The translations under genes and the position numbers were made by a program. Shown here in pieces: positions 9,004-20,937 of a DNA stretch of 64,000 bases. This DNA is from Dysidea avara (lineage: Eukaryota > Porifera > Demospongiae > Dictyoceratida > Dysideidae): positions 7,240,694 to 7,304,693 of the forward strand of contig NC_089285.1 in assembly GCF_963678975.1 (NCBI RefSeq), written 5' to 3'. The notes under the pieces were generated by a model, which searched no databases, had not been told where the DNA came from, and saw only the letters and a list, made by a program, of their open reading frames with translations. Numbering within the stretch: position 1 is the first letter of the stretch; the number at the start of each line of letters is the position of its first letter.

Positions 9004-12000
9004 TTAATCTTTTTCATACAGGTTTACAGTTATAGCTAAATAAATACATTCTTTAATGTCACTAAAAGAAATGCACACACATGAGCTCCGTACACAACTG
9101 AGAGGAATGGCTATAGTTGGACAGGATGAAGAAGGTGGTACGCAAACACCAATATGAGGAACTTCCCAGTGGGGATGGCTCTGCATTTTTAATGAAACAG
9201 TGTCATGCTTTCGTAATTTCTTGATGGTGATATACACTATGGAACCACTTTCAAGAAAGAATCCTTGAGCTATACCATACTCAATAGTTCCATGATTTTC
9301 ACTGTAATATGCAATTGCTGAATTATTGCGTTACTGTTTGCCATCTTTCCATGAACAACTGTGGATTTGACAAAGCTAGCATTTCTGTATCCGCAATTGA
9401 GACATTTGGCTTCCCAATCATGTATACGTCATCATTAACCTTTAGATAATTGTGTTGTGGCATGCTGTTTTTGAAATAAAGGTGCTTAAAAGCTTCTAGG
9501 TACTGTTCACAAGATCTTTCTGTGAAACTGTTTGCAACTAATGGAAGGTTCCGAATGTATGAATATGTAGATATTATTTGTTTATCAACCTGGCGAGTAC
9601 CATTAATCATACTCTTGAGTAACCCATTTTGACCTTCAAATTGAAAGCAAGAATATACCCATAATGGGCCTAATAGCTTGACAGTGTCTGGGAGATGAAG
9701 CAACAAGTGTAAATTTGCTGTCATGTATCGCTCACTATACAAGGAAGAGAACTGGTAGCAGTACTGATTTAACATCATTTGACAAACTTCTACCTGATGA
9801 GATGATATGGACTGCTGCAACAACCAGTAAATTGCAATTACCAGTAGTGCATGATGGTCCCAATATTTTTGTGGCAACAACCCAGCTAAAGCTGGTAAAG
9901 AATAGTACAATAAAAAAGCTCTATACTCTGAAGCTTTAAAATATTTCATGTGCTTGGATATTGAACAGGATTTACGGGTAATGCATGATGGTGGTTGAAT
10001 TTCCAGTAGACGCTGATCAAGTGTGCCCACACACCTTCCAATGTAATACTGTTCTCTGGAATGTTCTGAACCAAATCATAGAGACAGTAAAAGCTTTGTG
10101 ATACCAAGCAGCACACAATGCATATAATCTATGGCAGTACTATCCACTACATTGTAATTCTGCAAAAGCATTAACCAAGAAGGTCCCTTGATTCCATTAG
10201 TGATAGATCCATTTGACATAGCATTTCTTGCATCTAAGTGGTGCTGCCTTTTACTATGTTTTGGTCCATTTGGATCATTACAGCAGAATGGATAAACATG
10301 TGTGTGTCTCCTTGCAGCGATGTGAAAAGTGACCCCAGGTTGTAAACACTTTAGACAGCCAAACTTTCCATTAAATTGAATCGAGTTTAACACCAAACAT
10401 TTAGCTGGAAGATCACACGTTCCTGCTAAAACAACAACTTTAGATATAAATGGATAAATATACAATTGGCTCTTAACTTCAATTCCATGTTGCTCTAATT
10501 TCATCAGTTCGTTGAAAACTGGTTTTAGGAAGATACTCATGTTTGGTTTTAGCTCTCCAAACCATAGACCAGCCAGTATTACATTTTCCATTACATGGCG
10601 TAACTTGAAAGGCAGCTCGTTGATAACAAAGTATAATGGCCAAAGACTAAATTTTGACAATTTAAATATTGGAACTCCGTCTACATTCCAAGTAAGTGAA
10701 AGATTACTTGGATTGCTTAGTAAAGCTCCAGGGGCCATCAGCTTTCTGTACAGTAAGCCATCATAGATGTCCTCGTAATTATCCGGATTGGATTTTGTAC
10801 GTTTAAATCTATACAGAATGTTACTTGTGAATGTCTCCTTTGTAAATAATTGTTTAATTCGATCAGATATTGATAAATGAACAAAATAATTAGGTAACTT
10901 TGCTGAGCTGAATGCCATGTTACATATTTCACAGACTTTTATTGCCGGATAGTTGATGGAAACGATGCAAGTAGGACAATAGTAGTGAAAGGTAGTAGGA
11001 AATTGTAGAGAAGAGAACAGTTTCGGCTTTGGGCACACGAGATTAACAATGTAAAGCAAGTCATTAGTGGCTTCCTTGCTTAACTTGTGACGAATTACAA
11101 AAGACAGCAATAACAACAACAGGACCTTGGTAGTTACAGTTGCTTCGGGATACAGTGGTACATTTGCGTTGCTGTCGGTGTTTTCTTGTTCAATCCCTTC
11201 ATCAGATTCTCCTGGAATAGGGTACGCAATTGAAATGAATGTTATACAGTATACATATTAATTATGCATGCTTTCTAATATTAACATTGTAGTTATGTAC
11301 ATGCAGTGGAACCCCTCTACAACATACGCTTCATGGAATGGGAATATTTTAGTTTTTACTGTAGAGTAATTTAATTACCTAAAAGGTTCCTATTTTAAGG
11401 TAAAAACGTATAAGATACTGGTCCTTAATCAGTTTGTTAAGAGAAGTTCCATTGTGTATATAGTATAACTAAAGCTGATCATGAAGTTTCATGGTCTCAT
11501 ACTCTAGAACCATTTCTGGTGCCATGCAATAGGAAATTAAGCCTTAAAACATTAACATATAACAATGTAGGGTATTTTCTTGAATAGTGACCTAAGTGGA
11601 CATTTTCTTCTTTCAAGCAACTTTCACCCAGACCTGGTGGCCTGGGTGAAAAGCTACTTCAGCGAAATAAGTGTATAGGCAAATTTTGAGACCATGCAAC
11701 CACTATTCAAGGAAATATGGTAATTATGAAATCCCATTAATGTATGAACTTGATTGGCTACTACTATAGGCATAATGCTATATAACAGAAACATTGAAAA
11801 CTGTTGAACATAAATAATGTCAGATATGCCCTCAGATCTGATTGGAAGCCAAAATTTAGGTAAGACCAAACTTTTTCATTGAAAGACACCATATAGTTAG
11901 ATCCTTATGATCCAGGTATGAGATCAGGAGGTTGTGTTGCATGGTTTCATGTATAATGCATATTTTAATTACTAACCATGCACTTCATCACAACGTTCCT

Positions 12001-12741
12001 GGTCACCCAGGGTTGCCCCCTCAAATGATGCGGTATGATACTCATATTCTTCACCAGGGTTTACATGATTATGTTCTACACTAGGAGTTCCTTCTTCACT
12101 GTGATTGAATGCCTCGCTAGAATTCACTTCTTCATTACAATTGAATTCTTGACAGGGAGTTAACTCTTCAAAATGTACATCATCACAAGGCATTACCCCT
12201 ACATTTAATTCAGCCTCAGTAGTTTCCAAGTATTCCTGGAATGCCTCATTTCCCTGGATATCGTCTATTTGGTGCTGTTCATCTTCATCAATATCAAAAT
12301 TCTCTGCTATGCTATCTTGAGGCTGCTGCTTGTTGGCTTGCTGGACAGTGTTAGTAACGTTTGCTGTCACATCATCATGCTGGCAATCATCAGATTCATC
12401 TTCATAGCTGTGTTCAGGGTGCATCTCTGCGTGTTCCTTATTATCTAAAATACCCTATATATACAGAAACACACTCTGCCTAAAGACCAGAACGTAGTTG
12501 CATGTAATGCAGCACGTTATTGGCTAGCTACAGTAGCATGCAGATAGTAATAGACTTGTTTGTGCTACCATAGATTATATTTCGAAAATCTATGGTGCTA
12601 CATACTACCAATGCATGGCTACTTACCTTTAACAAGGCGGTGACGAGTCCTTCGTGGAATGTTGTTCAATGGGTTTTCCATTTCTAAGTAAGTAGAATAC
12701 CGGCCGCGTTTCTTCCATTGCACTCTCTCCGAAGATGCCAT
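9004..12741 (-). pseudogene. CACTA (EnSpm)/tnp2-type transposase, two lesions
   Basis: Three exons join with matching phase 1: ATG at 12741 (MASSERVQWKKRGRYSTYLE) to 12627 (donor GTAAGT); 12444-11977, an acidic Glu/Asp-rich domain; and 11212 to the end. Exon 3 holds the transposase core: a Cys pair region (YYCPTC, VCEICNMAF), LTWNVDGVPIFKLSKFSLWP, NVILAGLWFGELKPNMSIFL, CDLPAKCLVLN with FGCLKCLQPG, IDYMHCVLLGITKLLLSL, HMKYFKASEYRAFLLYYSLP and FQFEGQNGLLKSMINGTRQ. These are hallmarks of the tnp2/Transposase_21 family, which cuts and pastes CACTA elements. A TGA at 10078-10076 follows LLLSL where a Trp would fit, and the frame stays open after it. Near 9327-9325 a one-base shift leads into NSAIAYYSENHGTIEYGIAQ and a C-terminal domain ending at 9004. 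Otherwise the gene looks complete, about 1000 codons. The divergent BEN-domain gene starts 292 bp away. Confidence 0.8.
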
Positions 12742-13032
12742 TCCTGTGCTTGTGAGTTCGACTTTGCGATTAACGCGGTTTGCTGCGACAAATCTTATCA
12801 CGGCGATGCACCGAATGGCGTTGCAGAGTTGAAGCGCAATAATTTATACGTATAGTTACTATTTTTAAAATAAGCGCAAAACGATTAACTGTACACCTGG
12901 CATTATATTCGACGAACGAAGAAGCTAGAAGAGCGCTCTCCTCTGTACGGTAGGTTTCAGTAATTAGCTGGACTGTGGCTTCTGGCGGTATTGTCATTAT
13001 GTAAACAATGTACTTGTTACACTACCGTAGGT

Positions 13033-14378
13033 ATGTTCAAGTTCGCCTACGTAATTTGGAGTGGTACACTTCAAAGGAGTGTGGTTTCAACGAAGACCAT
13101 TACTGGAGAGAAAGAAGTAGGAGAAAATGTGACAGTTACATGGAAAGGACAAAGCTTTGAGGCCACAATCCTAAAACTTGGTGAGGGTAAAAATGTAGCT
13201 AACTTGGGTGGCAACATACAATGAATGTATACAGGTGATGAAAAACCTGCTTTGAACGAACAGATGAAGAAAGACACATCTACAAAGAAGAAGAGGTCAA
13301 GACCAGCCAGTGAAATCACTGCAAAGAGAAGACAACAAGAATTAGAGAAGGAGATAATTAACAACACTTTTGATATTGAAGATGATGATTTCTCCCAGTT
13401 TGACGTACCACCCCTTCCACCACCACTGTCTGTTGTTCATCCACAGTTACCAGTTAGATCTACTCAGCCACAGTTGCCCAGTGTACCTACTCAGCCACAG
13501 TTGTCCTCTCAACCACAGTTGCCGGTTAGATCTATTCAGCCACAGTTGCCCTCTCAACCACAGTTGCCCTCTCAACCACAGTTGCCAGTTAGATCTACTC
13601 AGCCACAGTTGCCGGTTAGACCTACTCAGCCACAATTGCCCTCTCATCCACAGTTGCCGGTTAGATCTACTCAGCCACAGTTACCCAATGGACTAACTCA
13701 GCCACAGTTGCCCAGTGGACCTACTCAGCCGCAGTTTCCCATGACTCAGCAGCAGTTGCCTTTACTGTCCACCCAAGATCAGTCTGAAAGTGAAGCAAAT
13801 CTGGTCCAGAATTATTTATTCGATTTATGCCTGGCTGAGGCAGATCCAGTGGTAAACAAAGCTATGTCTACCATAGAAGAAATGCAAGGGAACTTCAGCG
13901 ATTAACTGCCTGGGTGAAAAAACTAGAAGACCACTTTATGCAGGGTCCTTCAACCAGTTCAGCTGCTCAGGCCACAGTTAATGAAAACAAGTCTGCCGTA
14001 ATCAGAATGATTTTAGAAGATAAGACAGGAGGATGGAGGATTGCACTGCGCAAGTTGCTAGCTGTAATGTTTGGTGCTAGTACCTCGGCAACATCATGTG
14101 CTGTTGGTAGGAAGAATTCCAGAATCAATCCTTGGATCCAGTCAAATTGAACATTGTAAAAGGTATGTAATAGACATAATAATATACATACTATATTACA
14201 TGATTATTATATAATTTTAGAGATGATATATGAACACTTCTCAGGCTGTTCCGATGATCTCAAGGCTGAAAACATCAACTCCACAATAAACAGTGCTTGT
14301 GGAGGTGCAAGACGATCATTGAAGGTCAAGGAAGATGATGAACACACGATAGAGCCGACCGGCCAGCCTTCCATATAG
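13033..14378 (+). pseudogene. BEN-domain protein gene with two frameshifts
   Basis: Exon 1 runs from ATG 13033 to 13180, intron 13181-13234 keeps phase (LKLG/DEKPALNEQ), and exon 2 carries a Lys/Arg-rich helix followed by a Pro/Gln repeat region. Near 13885 one base is missing; in the next frame the protein continues LQRLTAWVKKLEDHF, then GWRIALRKLLAVMFGASTSA. Near 14115 a second one-base loss leads to QNQSLDPVKLNIVK. After the intron at 14161-14217 it continues EMIYEHFSGCSDDLKAENIN and ends with TAG at 14376-14378. The Trp-ALRKLL, GxxxLATS-like, LDPVKLNIVK and C-terminal helix order fits a BEN domain, an alpha-helical DNA/protein-interaction module of chromatin factors. Exon 1 has a small VTVTWKGQSFEATILKLG segment resembling the N-terminus of some BEN proteins. 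It is divergent from the CACTA transposase and may be its partner ORF. Confidence 0.65.
13440..13748 (+). repeat. Coding tandem repeat, PQLP-rich
   Basis: Within exon 2 of the BEN-domain gene a degenerate unit of 24 or 36 bp encodes PQLPVRSTQ, PQLPSQ and PQLPSGPTQ about twelve times. It makes a long disordered Pro/Gln linker between the N-terminal segment and the BEN domain. The opposite strand and a second plus frame also stay open because of the repeat; these are artefacts. Confidence 0.85.
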
Positions 14379-14459
14379 TAACTATAACTTGAGTGTACAG
14401 CACTATAATTATAACATGTACACATTTCAAATACAATATTTAAATATATAAATACATTA

Positions 14460-14730
14460 AATATACAAATGCGATTAAAGAGCAATTGCAAGCATGCAGT
14501 TTACAAGCTACCGCATGCGTGCATATTACACACATGCAGTATGCATGCAAGTTATCAGTACACACAAATAAGCAGTTTACAAGCAAACGCACACAAGCAT
14601 TGACATGCATGCAATTGATATCTAACTGCATATTTGCAATTGGGCCAAATACTAACATGCACACACATGCATTTGATTACATGCATTTGCATGCAAATAT
14701 ATATGTGTTTGCATGCGCATGTGTGCAAAT
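14460..14730. repeat. ATGCA-rich repetitive tract
   Basis: The words GCATGCA, TTTGCAT, ACATGCA and CAAGCA recur in both orientations throughout about 270 bp. The composition resembles that of the palindromic 61-bp array at 8386-8760, on the other side of the transposase/BEN pair. The 74-94 codon frames here come from repetitive sequence. Confidence 0.6.
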
Positions 14731-14911
14731 TTTCATAAGGGAAGTGTTAATATTACACAGTTAGTAGTTGCATAATCCACACTGTTGTGTGCTAAAACAA
14801 CTTGCCACTTTTAACAGTGCATAGTGATTTTGAGTACATTGTTGTCAGTCTCTATGTAGAGGTGCAAAATGGAAAATATTTGTCCTAAACCAATAACATA
14901 AAAAGGTGGCC

Positions 14912-16130
14912 ATGTGGCTTTATCCACAAGTAATACATTTTCCAACTACCTATTGTAGGAGTTCTAATGATCTGGAATGGACAGTTGGCAGTTTCCTTTC
15001 ATCTGTAAATGATCAACCATCACCACTTGAGCTGCCAGAGTTCAGCTATCCATCTGGGCCATCTGCCCCAACCAAAGACCTGAACAGTCCATTGAGTATA
15101 TTTCAGCTTTTTTTCACAACAGAAATCGCAGAAGCCATCATTCAGCAGTCTAAGTGGTTTGCTTCACAGAAGGGAGTAGCTCTGCAACTGTGCGTTGAAG
15201 AGTTGTTAGCATTTATAGCATTGAACATTGCTATGGGAATGTTACGGCTTCCTCAAGTCCGTGACTACTGGACAACTAGTGAGGTGCTGTCAACTCCATG
15301 GTTTCCAACCATTATGTCTAGGGATAGGTTTTTTACAATTCTGAGGTTCTTACATTTAGCGGATTCAAAAAGCAAAAAAAGAAAGGAGAACAGGGTTATG
15401 ATGTTCTCTTCAAAGTGAGAGCCATAGTTGACCATTTGTCAGCAGTTTTCTCAAAGTATTACCAACCCTCACATCAACTAAGCATTGACGAGATGATAAT
15501 TGGTACCCGATGTAGAATATTGTTTTTACAATATATACCTAAGTAACCAACCTGTTTTGGTATAAAAGTATGGGTTATAGCAGAAGCAAATACTGGCGAT
15601 GTTTTAGACTTTACAATTTATACAGGTGCCATGGATAATGACAAGAAAACCCCTCTGGATCATAAAGTTGTTTTGGCGCTTATGGAGCAGTGTCAAGGTA
15701 AAGGGCATTGCTCCTTTATTGATAACTTCTATACTAGTCCAGCCCTTTTACTTCAATTACTTGAATAAGGAACATACTGTACAGGTACTTGACGGAAAAC
15801 AGAAAAAGCTTTTCCGTGGTTCTGCTACCAGACAAAACCTATCCTAGTGGAACTTATCGTTATGTGGTATGCAAAAGCAATGAACAGCTCTTTGGTGTTT
15901 GGTGGAGAGATAGAAAAGATGTTGATGTGCTCACCACAATGCACAACAAATCACCATCAAATGTTATGAAACGTCCAAAAGGTGGAAAAGAAAAAAAAAA
16001 GAAACCTCTTGTCCTACAGCTATTGTTGACTACAATAATTACATGGATGGCGTCTTGCAGATCAAATGTTGAGCATTACTCCATGACTTCACGACATACA
16101 CTTAAGTGGTGGAAAAAGTAAATCTGCATG
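14912..16130 (+). pseudogene. piggyBac transposase, copy 1 (decayed)
   Basis: The frame from ATG 14912 contains SPLSIFQLFFTTEIAEAIIQ, LLAFIALNIAMGMLRLPQVR, DYWTTSEVLSTPWFPTIMSR and FLHLADS, typical of the DDE_Tnp_1_7 (piggyBac) N-terminal part. A frameshift in an A-rich run near 15375-15390 leads into GYDVLFKVRAIVDHLSAVFS, then LSIDEMIIGTRCRI (first catalytic Asp, near 15486). An in-frame TAA lies at about 15542, followed by GIKVWVIAEANTGDVLDFTI and GHCSFIDNFYTSPALL (second Asp, near 15718). Another TAA follows at about 15766. A further frame gives GTYRYVVCKSNEQLFGVWWR, and VDYNNYMDG near 16026 marks the third acidic region. At least two stops and three frame changes make it inactive. No TTAA-flanked termini could be assigned. 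Confidence 0.85.
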
Positions 16131-16890
16131 ACTGTTCCAGTAGGAACTGCACCTGTGGAGTGATCCTTAAAGTGATCCTTAAAGTGATAAAAACCCACCT
16201 AAGGAATTGCTTGGAAGAAAATCTGATGAAACTTGCAATTGAGTCACCAGAAAGTCTTTAAGATGAATAGCTAGAACAAATCACAGATATATGCCTGAAG
16301 TGAGAGATATCAAGGGAGAGATTTTGAAACGTGGAATTACCCAAGTGAACATGAATGATACCACAGCTAACAACTTAGCTTGTCAAAAAGACAGTTCCAA
16401 TACACAAGTACACAACTCTTTGATGCATACATAAATTCAAATATCAGGTAAGCATAACTTTAGTCCTTTAAGAATTGAGCGAGTAAGGAATTACTATAGG
16501 AAACATGTGGAGTCTTTCTTTTCAAAAAATACAATACATCTTGTGATGAAGTGAAAGCAACATTGCAACTTGATAGCTACTCCTTTTTCTACTTTAGTTT
16601 GATACTATTGCAAGTTTGGAGTACTTCTAAATGTATGTGGAAGCACATTGCAAGGCACATAAGCGAAAATCCTTAAACTTCTAAAAGACCATAGCATAGC
16701 AGAAGTTTTGCAGTCTATATTCAAAATTCAATATAGTGTTGGCACACTTCATGAGACTATCCACAAAAGGTTCAGCATGTGACACCTCGTAATCTAACCA
16801 TGGAATAATAAAATCAAATAAAATGATTCTGTCCATACATGGAAAATATATACAAGCTGAAACAAGCCAATCAAGCTAAATACAACATAG
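16131..16890. other. No recognisable gene
   Basis: AT-rich stretch between the piggyBac remnant and repeat R1. A duplicated word (AAAGTGATCCTT) occurs at 16160-16185. Short protein-like fragments exist but none supports a family call. Confidence 0.5.
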
Positions 16891-16894
16891 CTGG

Positions 16895-17100
16895 CCAGAC
16901 ATCAACTCTCAAGGTCACACAATTCAGTGACCTTTACAAGAGTTGATATCCAGGACTATGTTAGTGACACATGTGACAGTGTTAGTCTATTGACTGTGGT
17001 GGGCTAGTTGTCACCCTCAAAATCACTCTTGTGTGTGAATGACTCTGATGGTGAACACTAGGAGGACCGTAGTCAGTTTTCTTTGGGAATATATATAATC
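16895..17100 (-). repeat. Dispersed repeat R1, copy 2 (inverted)
   Basis: Reverse complement of 1-216, nearly base for base over about 200 bp, including the foldable ATCAACTCT segment. The inner ends of the two copies lie about 16.7 kb apart. The flank beyond 17100 does not match the left edge. Confidence 0.85.
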
Positions 17101-17239
17101 AGGTGACAACAGAAGAGAGAAGGATACCATTCATATACTCGACACATGTATTAGATGTTAGCTGTATGCACCACTAATAAACTATTACTACCATTTTAAA
17201 CTTGAAAATATTATTACTGTAAGTGACTTCTGCTATAAA

Positions 17240-18540
17240 TGATTGCACAGAGTTGTCCAGATGTATACACACACTTACTAGTGAACAATTCCCAGTTAGC
17301 TGTTCTTGACAAGTTGAATTCATCAGTGTTGAAAGATCAAGCTAATAAAAAGATCAAGCTAATAAAAAGATCAAGATATATTTAGTTGTGATAAGTTTTG
17401 GTGGTGATGGAATTCATGTATAATGAGTGCTATGAAGCAATCTGTGTTTTTGCTGTGTGCATCCAAGGAGCTACTCTTACAAAACGTTCCTTCATCTTCT
17501 CTGGTACCAAGAATACCAACAACATGGAAAGAATGTGGTCTTGGATGCACCCAAGATCAGCAGTACCTTATGTACAGGATATTGTACACGTTAGTGTAAG
17601 GTCGAAATCAAGACTACTGAAGCTTTCAGTTCTTCTACCAATTGGTCCTAATTTCTGTGCCAGTGGAAATATCTCCAAATGATTCACAGCATACAGTAAA
17701 GATCATCACAATCTTCAACAGTGTGACAGTGATCATAAAGACAAACAAATTTCAATTCTATCACACACATTATGGGTTCAGCCCACTTGATAAGTACTAT
17801 TCCAGAGGGGGGACCTTTGTTTATGTAAAAATGATGGCATCCTTAGTTACTAGCTACAGTACCTCGATAAGATCCTAAGTCCCCTAGGAAGAGTGGAAAT
17901 AGCATGCTATTGGAGGCAATGGATACTGCTCAATGAGAAATAGACTTTGAAGCAGAACTTACCAGCAATGCATACCTATGCATTGCTCATACTTTATAAA
18001 CGTTCCTAATGAACGCTTGTGAATAAGAAAGATATTGTACTTTTTCTTGGCTCTAGAATCACAATCCTGCGAGAAGACATTTGAGAGTGCCCGCAGCCAG
18101 AGTACTGTGTTCTCCTCAGTGTTGGATTTCAGTATTTTAGGACTACTTCAAAGATTACACTCAGATGCTGAGAAATCTGGAATCAAGTTCCCTCATGCAG
18201 AGAAGCATCTTGAGAGGTCTGGCATGAAATCCTAAGTTACTCCAACAGTTACAGATATCAGTAATCAAACAATTCAGAAATCAGCTGAGAATCCATCGAA
18301 TAGAGCAAAAGAAACTTTAACAAGTCTTGAAATGGACAAACTCTTGAAGAAATATTCCAAATGGAACAACGTGAAGTGGGGTGAAGAAGATGAATGTAAT
18401 GTCCAGCAAAACGTGGATGGTGAAAGTGACGATGATGATAGAATGCTGAATCTGCAGCTAAAGAAGTGGTGGCATCTACAACAATACAAGAAATACGTAA
18501 AGATGACCCAGTGGAAGTAGAACTACAATCTTTCAGCAAA
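17240..18540 (+). pseudogene. Decayed member of an uncharacterised multicopy gene family
   Basis: Protein-like islands follow each other in different frames: VVISFGGDGIHV (17385), SGTKNTNNMERMWSWMHPRS and PYVQDIVHVSV (17500-17600), KSRLLKLSVLLPIG (17605), DHKDKQ (17735), RQWILLNEK (17915), LALESQSCEKTFESARS (18040), SSVLDFSILGLLQRLH (18110) and EMDKLLKKYSKWNNVKWGEE (18330). I recall this order from large uncharacterised proteins that occur in many copies in invertebrate genomes, possibly mobile-element derived, but I cannot name the family or a function. Stops and indels are frequent, so the copy is dead. A direct repeat of AAAGATCAAGCTAATA lies just upstream at 17330-17368. Confidence 0.5.
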
Positions 18541-18574
18541 GAATTTGTCAATAGTAAAAGTAGGTACAATAGCA

Positions 18575-18795
18575 CAGTAGGACCTCCATTATCTGAACAC
18601 CTGTGTGCCAGTTAAATCATAAAAGTGTTCAGATAAGTGAATTTGTTTGGGTAAATGAAGCCCATTCATTTATATAGGAAGTTCTGTTTAACTACTCTAA
18701 TAGGACATACACTACTCTAATAGAACGTTCACCTTATGACGAAATACTCTAATAGAGCAGTCACTTATACTGTTAGGATAATCGAGGTTCTACTG
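18575..18795. mobile_element. MITE with CAGTAGRACCTC termini
   Basis: The left end CAGTAGGACCTCCATTATC matches the right end, reverse complement CAGTAGAACCTCGATTATCC, over about 20 bp; length is 221 bp. The interior contains three ACTCTAATAGA words. The termini resemble those of the 138-bp element at 29814-29951. No coding capacity. Confidence 0.75.
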
Positions 18796-20930
18796 TATAG
18801 CCATAGGGCTGGATGGTATTGGAACTTTAGTGCCAGGGTATATCATGTAGAAAAATATTATTTATTGAGATGACTGTTATATTAGAGTGGCTGACTGTTT
18901 TACTAGGGTTCCTTGATACTTTTGGACTTGCTTGTCTGTTTGACTATGATACAATATAATAATCAAAAGAGCTGTTACAAACACTTATTATTGGTTAAAG
19001 CCGCAATATTGCACATTATCATTTCACTGAATCGAGTCATTGGACTACTGTGGTCTTACTATGATACTGAGATAGCTGCCAACGTAGATGACCTCCTCTA
19101 TTTAAAGTTTTTCTATATCATGGTAGCACTACGCCTAGTGCCACACTTTGCATTATGTTGAGTCATTACTATTTAAAGGGACATTATGATGTTATTGTTT
19201 ACAATGTGAAGCCGTTTAAGTTTATGATGCAATATTACTAAATTGGTGACGTAAAACTATTAAACATATCAAAACTTGTGTAAGATATTCCAGATTTCGA
19301 ATAGCTTACACTCATTTTGTATAAAATAACAGTCTTCTAAAGAAAGCGCCATAACTTCCGTGTGCTCTGCTTGACAGACATGAAGTTTGGTTTATCAGTT
19401 CCTCAATGAAAGGCAAATCAATTCATGTGTAAGTTCTTTGTGTAGTAACAAAGGGGAAACAAAAAGGAACCTTGTATTGTGAAATTTACGTGTTCAGAAT
19501 TCCCATAAAAACATGTGTTTTTTTTATATATCTCTGTAAACTAACCTAAGTATCCTTCGCTGCGTAGAATGATGCCAACTTTAGCGAATTTAGTTGAGGA
19601 TAACAACTTGTAAATTGGGATTTTCCTGCCAAGATAATTAAATTTTCCAATAGGTTAATGTATGGAGTGCGTATTATGTCATCATCAGCAGTAAATAACT
19701 GTCGCTATGGCACTTTTTCCCATTTGTACAGTTGGCATTGGATAGAGAAATTCAAGGGCTTTCTTTTATTGTATGGTGTGCTGTAGAGAATTTGTGAACT
19801 AAAGGTTGTAATTTAGTGTTTTTGTATGTAGTGTAAAATACATGTATTTTGCATTGGACAATGAATGACAAGGAATGATGAGATTTTATATCAGCCTGTT
19901 TTACCAAGCTGATGTTTCAAAAATGATAAAATTTATTTAATGTATAATTCTTAGAGGTTAAGGGTTTAACCCAGTGTTTTGAAAACTTTTAATGTTGATC
20001 ACCTGAAAATGCTTGATTTGACAAATTCCATTCATATGTTTTGAATGAACAGTGGGTGAAGTTTCTAAAACATGCTTCATTCTTGTACTCGTACAGCTAT
20101 GAAAGGATAGCGAAATACAGCTGCATCACAACCAGGTGGATGGTGGAGCATTACCATTGTCATACGAAGCGCTACACAACAAATGTCACTAGGCACCTAC
20201 TACACTGTTGTGCACCTGCAAACACCTGTTGCACTATATCTCATCTGGTGATGTATTGATTTACAAGCCTTTCTTTATTCACTGGTAGTAAAAGTGTGTA
20301 TAATTATAGTTATGCAGTGATTTCACAGGCAGTGAAATAACATGAAATTGAATGGCTTCAATACAGTCACAGTGTCCCTTTAATGATGAGATGCTCCAAC
20401 CTTTATCTAGTGCTCATGCAACTTCCTTCTGTACAAGTTGGTAAGTAATGTAATAATATTATGCGTTGTGGCTAATAATAGGGATACCACCTGTTAGTTT
20501 TGTTCAACCAGTTAGACCTGTACTACCACCTGTTGTGGATGATAATGCATCTGTTTATGTTCTAACTTATGGTAATGCTATGTGATGTCATAACACGCTG
20601 GGAAGCTAATACACTTGCACGAGACTACTGTGCACTGGAATCCATAAAATGACACGTGCATCCTCCTTAGTTTGATGTATTGCTATGCGTAAATAATTAT
20701 CTAAACCAAGCTGTAAGATAGGTGTTAATGGAAAAAATTATAATTCAGGTGAATTTTGTGCTAAAAATCCTAGTGAAACTGTTGATTAAAAATTTTTTGC
20801 ATTAATGCATTATCATTGAGATTTGAAGATCATTATCTTTGCGATCAATCTTTGAAGTGAAGTGAAGATTAACAAGCAGATTATTGCTTGCCTAATGAAC
20901 ACCGAAGAAGAAACAATCACTGTGAATAAT
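18796..20930. other. Long spacer, no recognised gene
   Basis: Two plus-strand frames (18913-19161, 82 codons; 20041-20259, 72 codons) have no recognisable domain and biased hydrophobic or Tyr/His-rich composition expected of chance. Nothing else is seen in about 2.1 kb. Confidence 0.5.
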
Positions 20931-20937
20931 AATGAAT

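Noticed and set aside
12991-13032. An upstream start for the BEN gene at 12991.
   Set aside because: It is not needed; ATG 13033 is in the same frame, and no conserved sequence is seen before it.
13370-13696. Second plus-strand frame and a minus-strand frame through the PQLP repeat.
   Set aside because: They stay open only because the coding repeat lacks stops in other phases; composition is a shifted reading of the same unit.
1-17100. A Polinton/Maverick-type element, because the inverted R1 pair spans about 17 kb with about 200-bp ends.
   Set aside because: No protein-primed DNA polymerase, capsid, ATPase or retroviral-type integrase gene is visible inside, and the interior is filled by unrelated transposons.
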